Part shown: one piece after another, positions 35,122 through 46,639 of the stretch
How positions within the stretch are numbered: the stretch's first letter is position 1
How the letters are laid out: every line of letters begins with the position of its first letter
Source of the DNA: Russula earlei
Lineage: Eukaryota; Basidiomycota; Agaricomycetes; Russulales; Russulaceae
Length of the DNA stretch: 64,000 nt
Direction: 5' to 3'
Assembly: GCA_025769875.1 (NCBI GenBank)
Contig: JAGFNK010000012.1
Location: forward strand, 236,224-300,223
Program-made: the position numbers and the translations under genes
The notes under the pieces: generated by a model
What the model was told of the DNA's origin: nothing
Database searches by the model: none
Seen by the model: only the letters and a program-made list of their open reading frames with translations

Positions 35122-36540
35122 CCCTAGACCTCCCACAACATGTCGTTAAAACTGCCACTTGGGACAGCTTCCACACCTTCCTCTGCTACATCACTGCTAA
35201 AAGTGAAGGAGAATTACTGGTAGAATTTATTAACAATTGCTGGTTTGAATTACAACGAAGATGAGGACAACTCTACACTCATCAAGAGTTAGCACTTGAA
35301 TGAAATAGTCTTGGACTAGGTTACTGGAGGGAAGATGACCCTTGCTATGAACCATCCTCCAAATCAGAATCTGCCCCTACCAAAAACAGCTCTTCTGACC
35401 CCTCTGAAAACCCAGAACCCTAGACACCCCCAGAATCCCCTGAACAACAGAACCTTCCTGAAACCCAGGAACCCACCAAACTGCTAGAACCTCAGACACC
35501 CCCTGAATCCCCAGAACCCACTATGGCAGCACAAGCCCCACAAGCTGCTCCAGTCCCCCAAGTCACTGCACAACCTCCAATTGTAGCACAAGTGCCACAG
35601 GCCACCCAAAGAACCAATGGGTCCCTTAGCAGAAAAGAGCCCACAGTCTTCACAGGGGAAAGAAACAAAACTAAATGATTCATCATGGAGTTCAACCTCT
35701 ACTGGGGACTCAATGACAACAAGGCAGTAGTCATGTTTGACCCCTCAGAAAGGGTCATTCTAGCCCTTTCATACATTCAAGGGGAAAAGGTGGAAGACTG
35801 GGTAAACTCGCAAGTTAGTGCCCTTAGGGAAAAAAAAACCAGGGCTCAGAATCCCATCAACAGAAATGATGAAGTCTTGTGGAATGACTTGTCACAGATT
35901 TCACTTTCAAATTCACCAACACTGTGGAAAAGGAAGATGCCCAAGCAGCTCTTGTCAAACTCGAGATGATGGATTCCCTTGATGACTACATCTCCACCTT
36001 TGAACAGCTCCTGACCAAAACTGCTGGATGGCCAGAAATGGACATAATTGCCATTGAGAGTTTCAAAAATGGACTCAAGAGCAAACTTTATTGTGCAATC
36101 TTGAATAGGGACATCTGGCCTACCACTCTTCAGGAATGGAAGGAGGAGGCTAGAAGACAGCACCAACGATTTGTCACCATCAGGGAGAAACTCAAAGGAA
36201 AGAAAACCACACACTCCACCCCAGATCACAAATCCCACCACTCTGATTGAATGCAAGTGGACACTGCCAAGTCCAACTTTAAGAAACTCACTGAGGATGA
36301 AGGAAACAGTTGGCAAAGAAGGACAATGCTTCCACTGTAGAGAAAAAGGCCACCTCAGCAGGGAGTGCCCCAAAAACTTGGCTCCCACTACCTCAAAAGC
36401 TTGCATCTCAGAATCCACCTCAGAATCACCCAAAGAAGAAGAACCAGCTTCCGTGGTAGCCCACATGAAGGCCTTACCAGCAGAAGAAAGGGCCAAAATC
36501 TGGGACCTCATCCTCAAAGAGGATTTTCTCTAGGCCAAAG
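35122..36540 (+). pseudogene. Gypsy gag region with CCHC knuckle
   Basis: Plus-strand frames give an N-terminal helical region (ATWDSFHTFLCYITAKSEGE), a Pro/Gln-rich linker starting at the Met at 35524 (MAAQAPQAAPVPQVTAQPP), the capsid-like retrotrans-gag domain (FNLYWGLNDNKAVVMFDPSE, then SYIQGEKVEDWVNSQ) and a CCHC knuckle CFHCREKGHLSREC near 36330. Breaks: TGA at 35676-35678 where Trp is expected, and a frame change near 35900. The frame ends at 36534 in TAG; beyond it the ancestral frame can be followed to 36571, where the block insertion starts. The stretch is strikingly poor in CG dinucleotides. Confidence 0.85.
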
Positions 36541-36571
36541 TGCAACAGTCAGCACAGAGGCCCAAATAGAT

Positions 36572-37076
36572 TGTCACCAACTGGGGGTGGTATTGCTGAC
36601 AAATTGTGTCACATGTGAGACGTGTGCACTGAGTTGAGTGAGGACAAGAAGTTCTCATGAAGATTGGGGATCTCGGTGACAACAATGCTGAGGCAATTGT
36701 GTACTGTGGAGAGGAAAGGCAGCTGATAAGTCTTTGCATTTGAAGACTTAAAGGTTTGAGAGGGACCTTGAGTTGATTGCTTGATTACTTGCAAGCCCAC
36801 AAGTCCAAAGCAAGATCCAGTGATATTTCACAAGAGAACAAGCTTAAGGCTTGTTCTCATCAGGAAGAGGGTTTCTATACATCAAGACTACCTATATCAA
36901 CTAGGATCCTTAAGGGAGGAGCAAGGTGATCAAGGGGGAACATGCTGGAATGTAGTGGTAAACATGAGTCAGGGTGAAGAGTCATCAGTCATGAGTTAAA
37001 TGTCAGTTCTGTCCAGGTAGGTTAGCCTGGTTACTGGTCTGGTCCAAAGTACCAGTACTTGTGAGACCAGTTCAGA
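36572..37076 (-). other. Leader-like sequence next to the reversed Gypsy-family LTR
   Basis: This begins TGTCACCAACTGG exactly at the break in the Gypsy gag-pol frame and continues without coding signal to the reversed LTR at 37077. By position it would be the internal leader of a minus-strand relative of the Gypsy element, but it does not clearly match the leader at 28689-28880. Confidence 0.35.
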
Positions 37077-37569
37077 TGTTTAGCGTCTCAGGATTAAGTC
37101 AGACAATGACTAATCTGCAGACAGAGTCGATCTTCTGGTTACTTCACAGAAGAGGAGGATGATGAGAGAGAGGCAGAAGGGGAAGAGGAACACAAGGGTT
37201 CCCTGAGGTGTGCTCAAGTCAAGCCAAGTATAGGCCAGCACAACAAGTTGTGATTTGAGAGAGGATACAGGGCAAGGGATGTGACAGGAAATGGGACAAA
37301 GCTAAGCTTGGGGCATTCCCCAGCTTCTACAGGTGCTTAAATACTGTATGTAGTGAGGCTGTACAGTACTATATGTGGGACAATAGATGATACTAGACCA
37401 GTAGCAAAAGGAGCTCAAACAATACATGAAACATGACAAGTGAAACAATAAGGGACTATCAGCATCAAGGGATGAAACAGTAACCAAGGGGATGAGGGTG
37501 AAAGTAGAGAACAATAACAAGCAAAACAATAAGGTTAGTGACAAACTGACAGGAGGGTAGATCATAACA
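37077..37569 (-). repeat. LTR of the Gypsy family (copy R, reversed, 493 bp)
   Basis: This is the reverse-complement partner of 28196-28688, starting TGTTATGATC and ending CTAAACA on the minus strand. Flanking pentamers (TCAGA and GTGAG) differ, so it is not a simple solo LTR with target duplication. Confidence 0.75.
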
Positions 37570-38215
37570 GTGAGTGAGAAATGGTGCATGCTTGAGTGCT
37601 GGATGAGGACAGGACAGTGAGCAAGAGATGAGCACACAAAGTTTGATAGACAAGGGGAGTTGAGGTGCCAAAATGTGAGGTCAAGAATGACAAAATTGGA
37701 AAACATACAAAAGAAATTGAACCATGAAACACATACCAATGATCTCATAGCATAATACTACTGATACTGAAACTGAGAGATGAAAGTGAGAACGAGAACA
37801 CAATGCATTGAGGATTGCAACCCCTTGCATACTTTGGTGGTGTTGTCAATTGATTGTGAGCACACGCATCTTGATTGGTCATAAGAGATTGAGTCTGGGT
37901 CTTGAAGAAGATTGTGGCCAGTTGATGATTGGTTAGAGAGAGGGATGATGTGAGTTGAAGAGGATTCAAGAGGAGAGGGAGAATGAGGAAAGAGTGCTTA
38001 AAGAAGAGATTCAAACAAATGCAAATGCAAACACTGAGTGAGTCAGTGGCACATATGTGTATGCTTGTTTTCTTTGAGTTGCTTCCTTGCTGCCACACAT
38101 CACTTGGACACTGTATGTCACTTCTCACACCCACCTTACCTTCACCTAGCCCATTCTCTTGCTCTTGAGGTTGAACATGCCATATCCCAACATCTTCAAG
38201 CCCATTGTCCAGCAC
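37570..38215. other. Unassigned TE-block spacer
   Basis: AG/CT-biased sequence with a long minus-strand open frame (37745-38221) rich in Leu/Ser that resembles no known protein. It could be part of an element between the reversed LTR and the family C LTR. No repeat partner was found inside the window. Confidence 0.3.
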
Positions 38216-39071
38216 TGTCAAGACTCACTGTTGAACTATCCAGTTCAAGAGTGAGGGATAAGCTCAAAGACAAGTTGATAAACGTCCAAGACAGCATGGG
38301 TGAGAAGTAATGTCCAGAGCAGTACCAAATACCAAAGGGGTATGGTAACTGGGAGCGTCGAGCAGGTATGCAGAGAAGAGGCCAGAATGGTCACAAGGGG
38401 ACAGTCCTTAAAGGAGTATCCCAGAGATTGAGAGTGCTATAAACAAATGGACAGTCTAAAGACTGTCTGCTACTTTATTGAGCGCTTATATACTACAAGA
38501 GAACTGCTAATTAGGGAACAAGTCATAACCTTGTTATCAAGCACAATAGACAGATGAGTAAGAAGTCAGGGTACGCTTACTGAGCATGCTCAGTCATGCT
38601 CAGTAAGCTGCTGAGTAAGAAGGCTTCTCTTGATGAGTAAGAGCCTTTATGGTCCACATGTTCACTGCTTTAGCACACATGCAAAGCACCTGATTTATTT
38701 GCTGTTAGTTAGTTTAGGGCCAGTCATTTGAGGACTTGTAGTTTGGTTCAGGAAATAGAGTTGCCTATAAGGCCCCTTATATAGTTCTATTAGGGTCCTT
38801 AGAGTTGACCCTAATACTTCTATTAAGGTCCTTAGTATTGCTTTATAGTTCGTTCTATAGTTATTAGAGTTAGTCTAATAATGCATTGTAGGGGCTTTAG
38901 TATTGTGTTAGTGCCTATTGTAGAGCACTTAGAGTCGTCCTAAAGGGTCCTTAGGGAGGCTATCATACTGTCCTTTATTGCTAAAAGGGTTGCCATTAAG
39001 TGGGGCTTGCTGTATGTTGATTGTGCTGAGAATTGCTCGTGTGACAATGTGCACGTGATATTGTGGACACC
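38216..39071 (-). repeat. Partial solo LTR, family C (copy 2)
   Basis: This starts TGTCAAGACTCACTG (the LTR 3' end in reverse) and extends to ...ATTGTGGACACC, covering all but about the first 105 bases of the complete LTR at 54813-55777. It keeps the TATA/AATAAA region (TTTATTGAGCGCTTATATAC) and the same palindrome as copy 1. The truncation is at the opposite end to copy 1. Confidence 0.8.
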
Positions 39072-39613
39072 CAGTGGCAGCATATGCACTTGAAAGTCGG
39101 CAAGTTCATACTTCAATAGTAAATAAATGACTTATTGGTTTTTTCCAATCAGAAGTCATGTGCAGCTAGAAATTGGGCCACAATTGTATCCTTGGCATAG
39201 GCCCAGCATAGATGTCCCTTTTGAGCTCTGTAGACCTTCTCATCTCATGAGAGCTGAAGGATCCCAGTTCCCACAGCAGAAACCACTGTCCAGGCATTTA
39301 TCAAGCATGCATAATGTAAACAAATTGCATCGTTGGAAACCTGTATTTTTTTTTCTAATTGTCATCTGCCAGTTGTGGCCTGAACAGGGTCAGAATCTGC
39401 TACTTATCCACCGCATGGATCATTCATCAACCATTGTCCTATTAAATTGGGTGTCACAGCAGCCCAAGTCACATCTAACTGCCACTGTCCAAATGTCCAA
39501 ACTTGAACACCCTTCAATGAGTTGTTCATCCAAATGAATATAAACCAAAATTGATACCCCCAAATCTAACTTGAACCCTCCTGTGCAGGTCTTGTCGCAT
39601 TATCCATCCTTCT
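39072..39613. other. Sequence upstream of the WD40 pseudogene
   Basis: There is an open plus-strand frame (39127-39537) without recognisable family. It may be the 5' part of the same captured or decayed gene as the WD40 frames, but I found no supporting motif. Confidence 0.3.
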
Positions 39614-40930
39614 ATGTTAATGAGCCACTACATGCTGAAGAAGACTCTTAAGAAACATTATGACTCCATCAACACTCTAGTGTTCTCTCACAATGGTTCA
39701 CTGTTTGCCAGTGGTGCTGATGACAGTCTCATCATCATCTTCAAGGGACATGGAAGCAGATGGGAGGTTCACCAATTTCAAGTCAAAACACCAGTGACAA
39801 CATTACTCTGGCATTCTCAATTTGGCTATACTGTGGTGGCAGTGATGCAAGTGGTGATGTGCATATACATTATGCCTTCAAAAGTCAGCAGATGTAATTG
39901 TTTCTCATTGCCTGGCTATGTTCAAGCAATGACTGATTAAACTGAAACATTCTGGGTACAGTGAAATTTGGCCTATCACTCCCTCAATAGCATGCCTGGC
40001 CTGATTCACTGCATGGAACAGAGTGGGATTTGGTTGGCCATTGGTTCTGGCAATGTCATCCAACTGATCAAGCAAGCGACCATTGGTTTGTTTGAACCAT
40101 GCCTCCCATGACTGCTGTCTGACCCAGGTACTGATTCTAATGAACAGCTACTTAGGAAAGAGCAGCTCTCCTCCTGGATCCACCTAAGTTCCCAGAGCTA
40201 GATGAAGAGCTGCTGGAGCCTATGGTGTGGGCCCTCCATTTTTTAGGAGCTAATGATGATGTCCTGCTGGTGACATATCTGGACCATGATGTGATGTGAG
40301 TTCTCCATAATTTATGACAGATCTCCCTAACCTATCCAACTCTTTAGTGTGTGGAATCTGAAGACCTTTGAGATCAAATGGTGCATCCACCCATGTTGGT
40401 GTAAAATGTATGACACACCTCTTCTGCCTCTTGCCCACACTCCTGAGATTGATGGGCACATAGAGGCTGTTTGGTGGTATCCCCTGATGAGAAGACACTG
40501 GCCATTATGAACCTTTATAATGGCGTTGACTGGTATTCCCTGACTTCCAATCACTTTGTGGATGCCCCATTCCAGCACACCACAATGCATCCAATGCCAG
40601 AGAATGTCATTCTACCCTTGACATTCATCCCTGCTGGCAATGATGTTCTGTCAGGAATGTCCTATGGATGCACCCAAATCACAAGTACAAAGGATTGGAG
40701 CTTGATAGAGAAACTTCCACATGAATGCAAGCAATTCGACATTTTTGAAGAAAAGTGTGTTTATTAATCATCTTCAATGGAAGACATTGTGCAGGCCATG
40801 GTGCATATTTGGTAGAACATTGTTCTGGTTTAGACACTCATGTGTGACTGTGCTTTGCTCAGGCTTACTCCTCTGCTTGGATCACCTGCCAAATTGTGAC
40901 TGGCATAGCCAGGAGGGGTGTTAAGGCTCC
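39614..40930 (+). pseudogene. WD40-repeat gene remnant (mushroom-type)
   Basis: Plus-strand pieces read LKKHYDSINTLVFSHNGSLF, ASGADDSLIIIFKGHGSRWE and VKTPVTTLLWHSQFGYTVV (about 39640-39840), then LVTYLDHDV (about 40270), VWNLKTFEIKWCIHP after a normal GTGAGT...TTTAG intron, and SPDEKTLAIMNLYNGVDWYS (40475-40545). These are WD40 blades of a protein family often found in mushroom genomes. The pieces lie in different frames (a shift near 39842 and another near 40470) with stops between them, so it is a pseudogene. It directly precedes the left LTR of Copia-2. Confidence 0.75.
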
Positions 40931-41066
40931 AAAGTGCCTTAAATAATATCAATGGTTGCATCCATAAACACATCCTACCAATACAGATATGCTTGAGTCA
41001 AGCAAGCAATACTTGTGGAGGAGAAGGAGTGTTAGATCCTTCTAGAGTATGGCAACTAGATAAGAG

Positions 41067-41397
41067 TGTTGAATCGTGCAGTGATAAGGTAGATTAGATC
41101 ATAATAGATCTAATAAAAACTTATTCAGTTTCTGTGAGACAAAACTGAAGTATCTACTGTATGTACGACACTCTTAAGTATCTGAGAGCATCCCTAATTA
41201 TTTTATCTGTAGTAACTATCAAATTATTTTCACGATCGCTATGTGCTAGCTACCGATTGTCTTAGATCACACTATCAATTTTTGCTATTGTATGCATTGC
41301 AGCAACTGAGCTGAAATGCTTATGTGGTCTGGGCCTGTGGGCCGCCTGGACAGTTTGGGCCAACGTGTCAATGCTTCAGCTACTCTTTATCTCAACA
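41067..41397 (-). repeat. Copia-2 3' LTR (331 bp, intact)
   Basis: The intact copy is used as reference to show where the DNA transposon cut the other LTR: its CTCTTAAGTATC is interrupted there as CTCTTA/TAAGTATC. Confidence 0.88.
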
Positions 41398-41430
41398 TCC
41401 CCCCGTGATCTAGACAGTCAGTAGATTAGA

Positions 41431-44400
41431 TCAGATGAGACCTAATCCAGTGATGAAAGTCTGAAGCAACACATGAGTGTGCGGCTTGGTTAGACCATCA
41501 GCAAGCATCTCTGCTGTGGGTGTTCTGACTAGATCAATCAGTCCATCCTTGATGTACTGTCTGATTGTGTGATGCTTTATGGGGATATGTTTTGATCTTC
41601 TTCTGGTGACGGGATTAAGCACAAGATCTACGGCGCCTTTGTTATCACCATGGAGCGGAATTGGATCAGTGATCTCATAGCCAATTTTGGAGAAGAAGCT
41701 CCAATACCACACGGCTTGATTAGCTGCGTCGGCTAGGGCCATATACTTGGCTTGAGTGGTGCTCTGGGCGATGGTCTTCTGTTTATGCAAGGACCATGAA
41801 ATTGCAGCTCCGGATAGCAAGAATACATAGCCCGAAGTGGAGTGAAAGTCATCTGTGTCATCTCCGAGACTAGAATCAGAGTATCTGTGTAGTCCAATGC
41901 CTCATGCGCCATCGTAATGTAGCTTTAGTTGGGCTGTGCTGTTAAGATAAGATAGCACATATTTTGCAAGGCATAGGTGCTGTGCTGGCAGATTGCTGGA
42001 ATACTGTGCAAGACGTGAGACTGCAAAGGAGACATCTGGATGCATTCCGATTTGCACATACAGGAGGCTGCCAATTATTCTCTGGTAGTACTTCATTTCT
42101 GAAGGCGTTGCCTGTCCAGTATGCTTAACCAGATGTATTTCCATGCCAGATGGAAGTGGGGTGCAGACCGGATTGGCATCCACCATCCCGAAGTGATTAA
42201 TGATCTTTGAGATATACCTAGATTGGTCAATGTCTAACACTTTAGCCGAGCGATCGCACGTTACGTGGATCCCAAGATAGGACTTGATCTCACCTAGATC
42301 AGTCATCTCATAGCATGTAGACAGTGATTGTTTGATGCCAGTGATCTGCATGTGCAAGTCACTTAAGATTGTGATATCATTGACATAGAGGATGATAATG
42401 ATAGTGGATCCCCCCACGTCTTGGCGATGATAGACACTGGCATCAGAATGTGTGCGTGTGAAGCTGAGCTCAATGAGAACCCCATAAAACTGCAGATTCC
42501 ATGCATGCGAAGCTTGTTTGAGACCGTAGATCGCCTTCTTCAGGTGGCAAACTTGGTGTGATGTCTCCAGAACAGTGAATCCTTGTGGTTGCTCCATGTA
42601 AATCTCTTCGTCCAGTAGCCCATTCAGGAATGCCGACTTGACATCCATCTGGTGGATCTCCCAATCCTCTAGCGTGGCCAATGCTAACAAGAGTCACAAA
42701 GACTCAAATCTCGCTACTGGAGAGAAGGTCTCACTGTAATCAAGTCCTTCAATTTGTGTAAACCCCTTGGCTACAATGCGTGCACAAAATTGGCCATCTG
42801 ATTTGCGTGCAAATACCCATCTTGATTTCACGGCCTTACAGCCCAGCTGTAGATTGACTAGCTCCCAAGTACCATTTTTGGCAAGCGCATCTATCTCATA
42901 CTGACAAGTGGCTTTCCAATCATTGGCTGAGTCTGATTGCATCGCTTCCCAATAAGATACAGGGTTTAATGCCTCGGCAGTTGCTAACAGGGCCGTATGC
43001 GATACGTGCCCTCTCCGAGCCAGATGTTCTGTGTTGTCCTCACCGAAATATCTTGGGTTTGGATGTGGGTTAGCCCTAAGTCTACAAGGCGAGGGTGGAC
43101 GCATCATGAAGGCAGGTCGCGGAAGTGCTGGAGGGGTTGGGATAGGAATGTGGGATGGGGGAGTATGGTACACTGAAATATTCTGAGGTGTTGCCACAAG
43201 ATTTGCAGGGGTCTCTGGAGGCATGCGGCCATCCGGTTGGTGTGGGACAGGTTCTGGGAGGGAAAATGTAATAGGTCCGGCAGGGACCAGGGGTGGTATG
43301 GGCAAGGCGGACAGTCCACTGCTTGCCTTTGCTGGGAAGAACACTTCGTTGAATGTTACATCACGCAAAAGTACTATTTTCCAGGTGGCTGGATTCTATA
43401 GGCGGTAGCCTTTAGATCCTGATTCATAGCCGATGAATGTCATTTCGATTGCCTTGGGATTGAGCTTCTTCCGCTTAGTGTCAGGGACATGTACATATGC
43501 CCTGCATCCGAAAACTTGGAAGTAAGAGATGTCCGGGATGTGTCCGGAGTCCCACAATTCATGAGGGGTACGCCAACCAAGAACACGAGTGGGCGTGCGA
43601 TTGTGAATGTGAACTGCAGCATCAGTAGCCAGTTCTCAAAACCCAAGAGTAAGACTGGTGCTGTGTATCATGGCATGCATCTTGTCTTCCAGGGTCCAGT
43701 TCCATTGCTCCGCTAATCTGTTCTGTTGTGGGGAACCCGGCATCATTAATTTGTGCTTGATCCCCTTCTGCATTAGTACCGATCTAAGGGTGCCCGACAT
43801 GTATTCTCCACTGCAATCCGAGTGCAAAGCCTTAACTGTCTCGCTTGTTTGATTTTCAGCCCAAGCCATATATTTCTTGAAGGTGTCTGCACACTGATCT
43901 TTTGTTTTGAGAAAATACACTACTCCAAAGTGGGAGTAGTCGTCGATAAATGTCGCGAAGTAACTTGTGCCCTGGATAGACTGGACCTGCATCAGACCGG
44001 CTAGATCACTGTGTACAATTTGCAATCTCCATTCCGAGCATTTAGAGGAACCCAAGAAAGGAAGTCTCGGCTGCTTGCTGAGTTGACACCCTGGGCAAGG
44101 GGCAAGATCCTTGTCGGTTGAGCTAAGCGAAATTCCATTAACGGAATCGCTGTAATGTATGAGTGCATTCCGGGACATATGTCCCATCTGCTGATGCCAG
44201 ATGTCGAGTGATAGCGCACCGCTCTGCGCGTGTAGGGATGGAATGGATAGGTCAAACCAGAATAGATTATTCTCCATGTACCCTTGTGTGATCTTCCGAT
44301 CTTTGATGTGGATCTGGAAGCCATCTTTAGTGAATGCTATTTGACCCCCTTTCCAGAGCAGCGCTGACACTGAGAAGTACCGTGCGTCGGCTTCCGGAAC

Positions 44401-45456
44401 ATGCATAACATCAGAAAGGGTCAATTGAACATCCCCAGTTCCTCCTGATGGCCTGACAGAAACTGATCCAGTCCCAATCTGTGAGATGACAGCATGACCT
44501 CCAAGACTAACAGATCCGGATGCTGGAGTCCAAGAAATGAAGTCGGAGCAGAATGGCATAATATGATGAGTTGCTCCGGAATCGACCATCCAATGGGATC
44601 GGGCTGTCACATAGAGAGAAACATGTATTTCATTATCATCATCCGATACTTTGGTAATAGTGGCAGTAGTCTCCACTATGTGCACATTGACTTTGGATGT
44701 CTGAGCGCCTCCTGCAGCCCCCTGTCCTTTCTTCGCCTTCTCCTCCTCATCCTTCTTTTTCTTCCTGCACTCCGGTGACTTGTGTCTGAGTTTCTGACAA
44801 TAGTAACACTTTATTTTGGACTTGTCTTTGTCCTTTTTTACTGGAGCGACTTTATTGAGGGATGCGGAGGGGCCGGCCCATTGACCTTCCTCATTGAGGA
44901 TCCGTTCCTGGATTGTTTGCAGGGAAAGATCTTTTGGAGCACCAGCTGCGAGAATAGTCAAGGCGACAGCCAAGTAAGCATTGGGTAACGCTTTGATCAG
45001 AATGAAGCTAAATTGAAGATCAGAAATCTTCATATCATTGTTTTGGAGAGTGTTCCATGTGTCATTAAGTTTCTGTAATTGCAGAAGCATTGGAGTCACA
45101 TCATCCAGGGCCATGCCTGTCAGGGAGACCCAGCTATTGAAGGCAGACATAGACCCCACGCCTCTGTATGTGCGCTTTAGTTCCTCCCATTTGTCTTTGC
45201 ATGATTTGAACTTAGTATCATCGGAAACTGCCAGCAAGATGTCTTTCTGCACATAGACCTCAAAGACTCCAAGGAGGACCTGCTCCTCCGAGTCCCAAGC
45301 TGTGTCCGGAGGGGATGGCAGGGAATCCATGATTTGATGCCTAAATCTGTTCATTCAGCAAACAGCAAGTACGTGTGAAGACCAAGTGGACCAATTAGAT
45401 CCATCGAAGATCTCCATTGTGACTTCGGGCGGGAATGTAAAAATTGAGGGTGCCAT
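41431..45456 (-). pseudogene. Copia-2 gag-pol polyprotein, broken
   Basis: The frame starts at ATG 45456 (MAPSIFTFPPEVTMEIFDGS). It encodes a UBN2 gag, a zinc knuckle (CYYCQKLRHKSPEC), a protease (HWMVDSGATHHIMP), a GAG-pre-integrase (LDIWHQQMGHMSRNALIH), an integrase core (VHSDLAGLMQVQSIQG, then PGSPQQNRLAEQ), reverse transcriptase (SRWVFARKSDGQFCARIVAK, then IYGLKQASHAWN) and RNase H (SKHIPIKHHTIRQYIKDGLI). Defects are few: TGA stops at the end of exon-like blocks (near 45356, 42692 and 41911, all plausible CGA to TGA), a frame change near 43640 and an RT box reading YVND. It is better preserved than Copia-1. Confidence 0.9.
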
Positions 45457-45691
45457 GTGATTTGATTAGGTAAATGAGGTGATAAAACCAATCTGGGCAA
45501 GTGGAGCAAATATGCATGCCAGATGTTAGAAATCTGATCAGTACCCCTGACAAGTGGGTCAAAATTTCAATCCAAGTACCGAAAGTGTGGGGTGTCGTTC
45601 TGATGAACAGTGGCTTGTGAAGGGGAGAGAATGTGTCGATAGACTGTGTGAGCTTGTGTGTGGATTTCTGTCTTGGGAATTTACTAGTGGG

Positions 45692-45705
45692 CAGGGCCTA
45701 TAACC
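45692..45705 (-). promoter_or_regulatory. Copia-2 primer-binding site
   Basis: The plus strand reads CAGGGCCTATAACC directly before the 5' LTR. It resembles the initiator tRNA-Met anticodon arm at the same position as in Copia-1, with two mismatches. Confidence 0.65.
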
Positions 45706-45919
45706 TGTTGAATCGTGCAGTGATAAGGTAGATTAGATTGTAATAGATCTAATAAAAACTTATTCAGTTTCTGTGAGACGAAACTTTTGTGTCATATTTA
45801 CCTAATAAAAACTTACTACAATGCGTAATCAGCTACTGATAAGATCGTGAGATAGTAAGCACTTACTTCAGTTTCTGTGAGATGAAACTGAAGTATCTAC
45901 TGTATGTACGACGCTCTTA

Positions 45920-46639
45920 CTGTCGTTTTCACGTGACCTTGCACTTGCCATTTTTGGATGTCATTTCAAGTGCGAAATTAAAACTGCTATATCTCAACAG
46001 TTTCTCAACAGATTGCCTTGAAATTTTGCCAGTAGAACCTTATATACTATATCTAGGTGCAGCGAAAATATGGGAGTCTAATATTCAGTTCTTGAGATGT
46101 TGATTTTCAGGTGCTGACATGAGTGCAAAACTTTGAACTGCCATATCTCAACTGTTTCTCAACAGATTTACTTGAAACTTCGACAGTGGGATCTCATGTC
46201 CTGTATCTAGGTGCAGCCCAAGAGTTGGGGCATAATTATCAGTTCTTGAAGTTTCGATTTTTGGGTGCAATCTGAGTGTGAAATCTTGAACTGCCATATC
46301 TCAACCGTTTCTCAATAGATTGCCTTGAAACCTGGAAAGTAGAACCTTATATACCAGTATCTAGGTGCAACTAAAATATGGGAGCCTAATATTCAGTTCT
46401 TGAAGTTTCGAATTTTGGGTGCCGATCTGCATGCGAAATTTCGAACAGCCATATCTCAACTATTTCTCAATGGATTGCCTTGAAACTTGGACATCAGAAC
46501 CTCATGTACTGTATCTAGAGGCAGCCAAATATATTGGGTTTCATTTCACATTGTGGGGTGCCGACCCCAAGCATGATAAGATTACATTTGCTCTACAGCT
46601 AAAAACATGACATGATACAACTATTTACAACTGTAGCGA
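45920..46639 (+). repeat. Left terminal inverted repeat (720 bp) with about 154-bp tandem units
   Basis: This is the reverse complement of 50956-51674. Inside it the motif CTGCCATATCTCAAC recurs at about 45984, 46138, 46291 and 46446, a period of 153-155 bp. Each unit also carries TTTCTCAA-AGATTGCCTTGAAA, then TATATAC/TGTAC and TATCTAGGTGCAGC. Units have diverged from each other more than the left TIR has from the right TIR. Confidence 0.93.

Noticed and set aside
36572..36682. A 110-bp element with TGTCACC/GGTGACA ends at the Gypsy break
   Set aside because: The inverted heptamer alone is too weak, there is no target duplication, and sequence continuity to the reversed LTR suggests chance.
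37745..38221. Coding gene in the spacer between LTRs
   Set aside because: Leu/Ser-rich frame in purine/pyrimidine-biased DNA, no motif, no neighbours supporting it.
45984..46600. CRISPR-like array of regularly spaced repeats
   Set aside because: The units are about 154 bp, directly abutting and diverged, with no constant short repeat and unique spacers, and lie in a eukaryotic transposon end.
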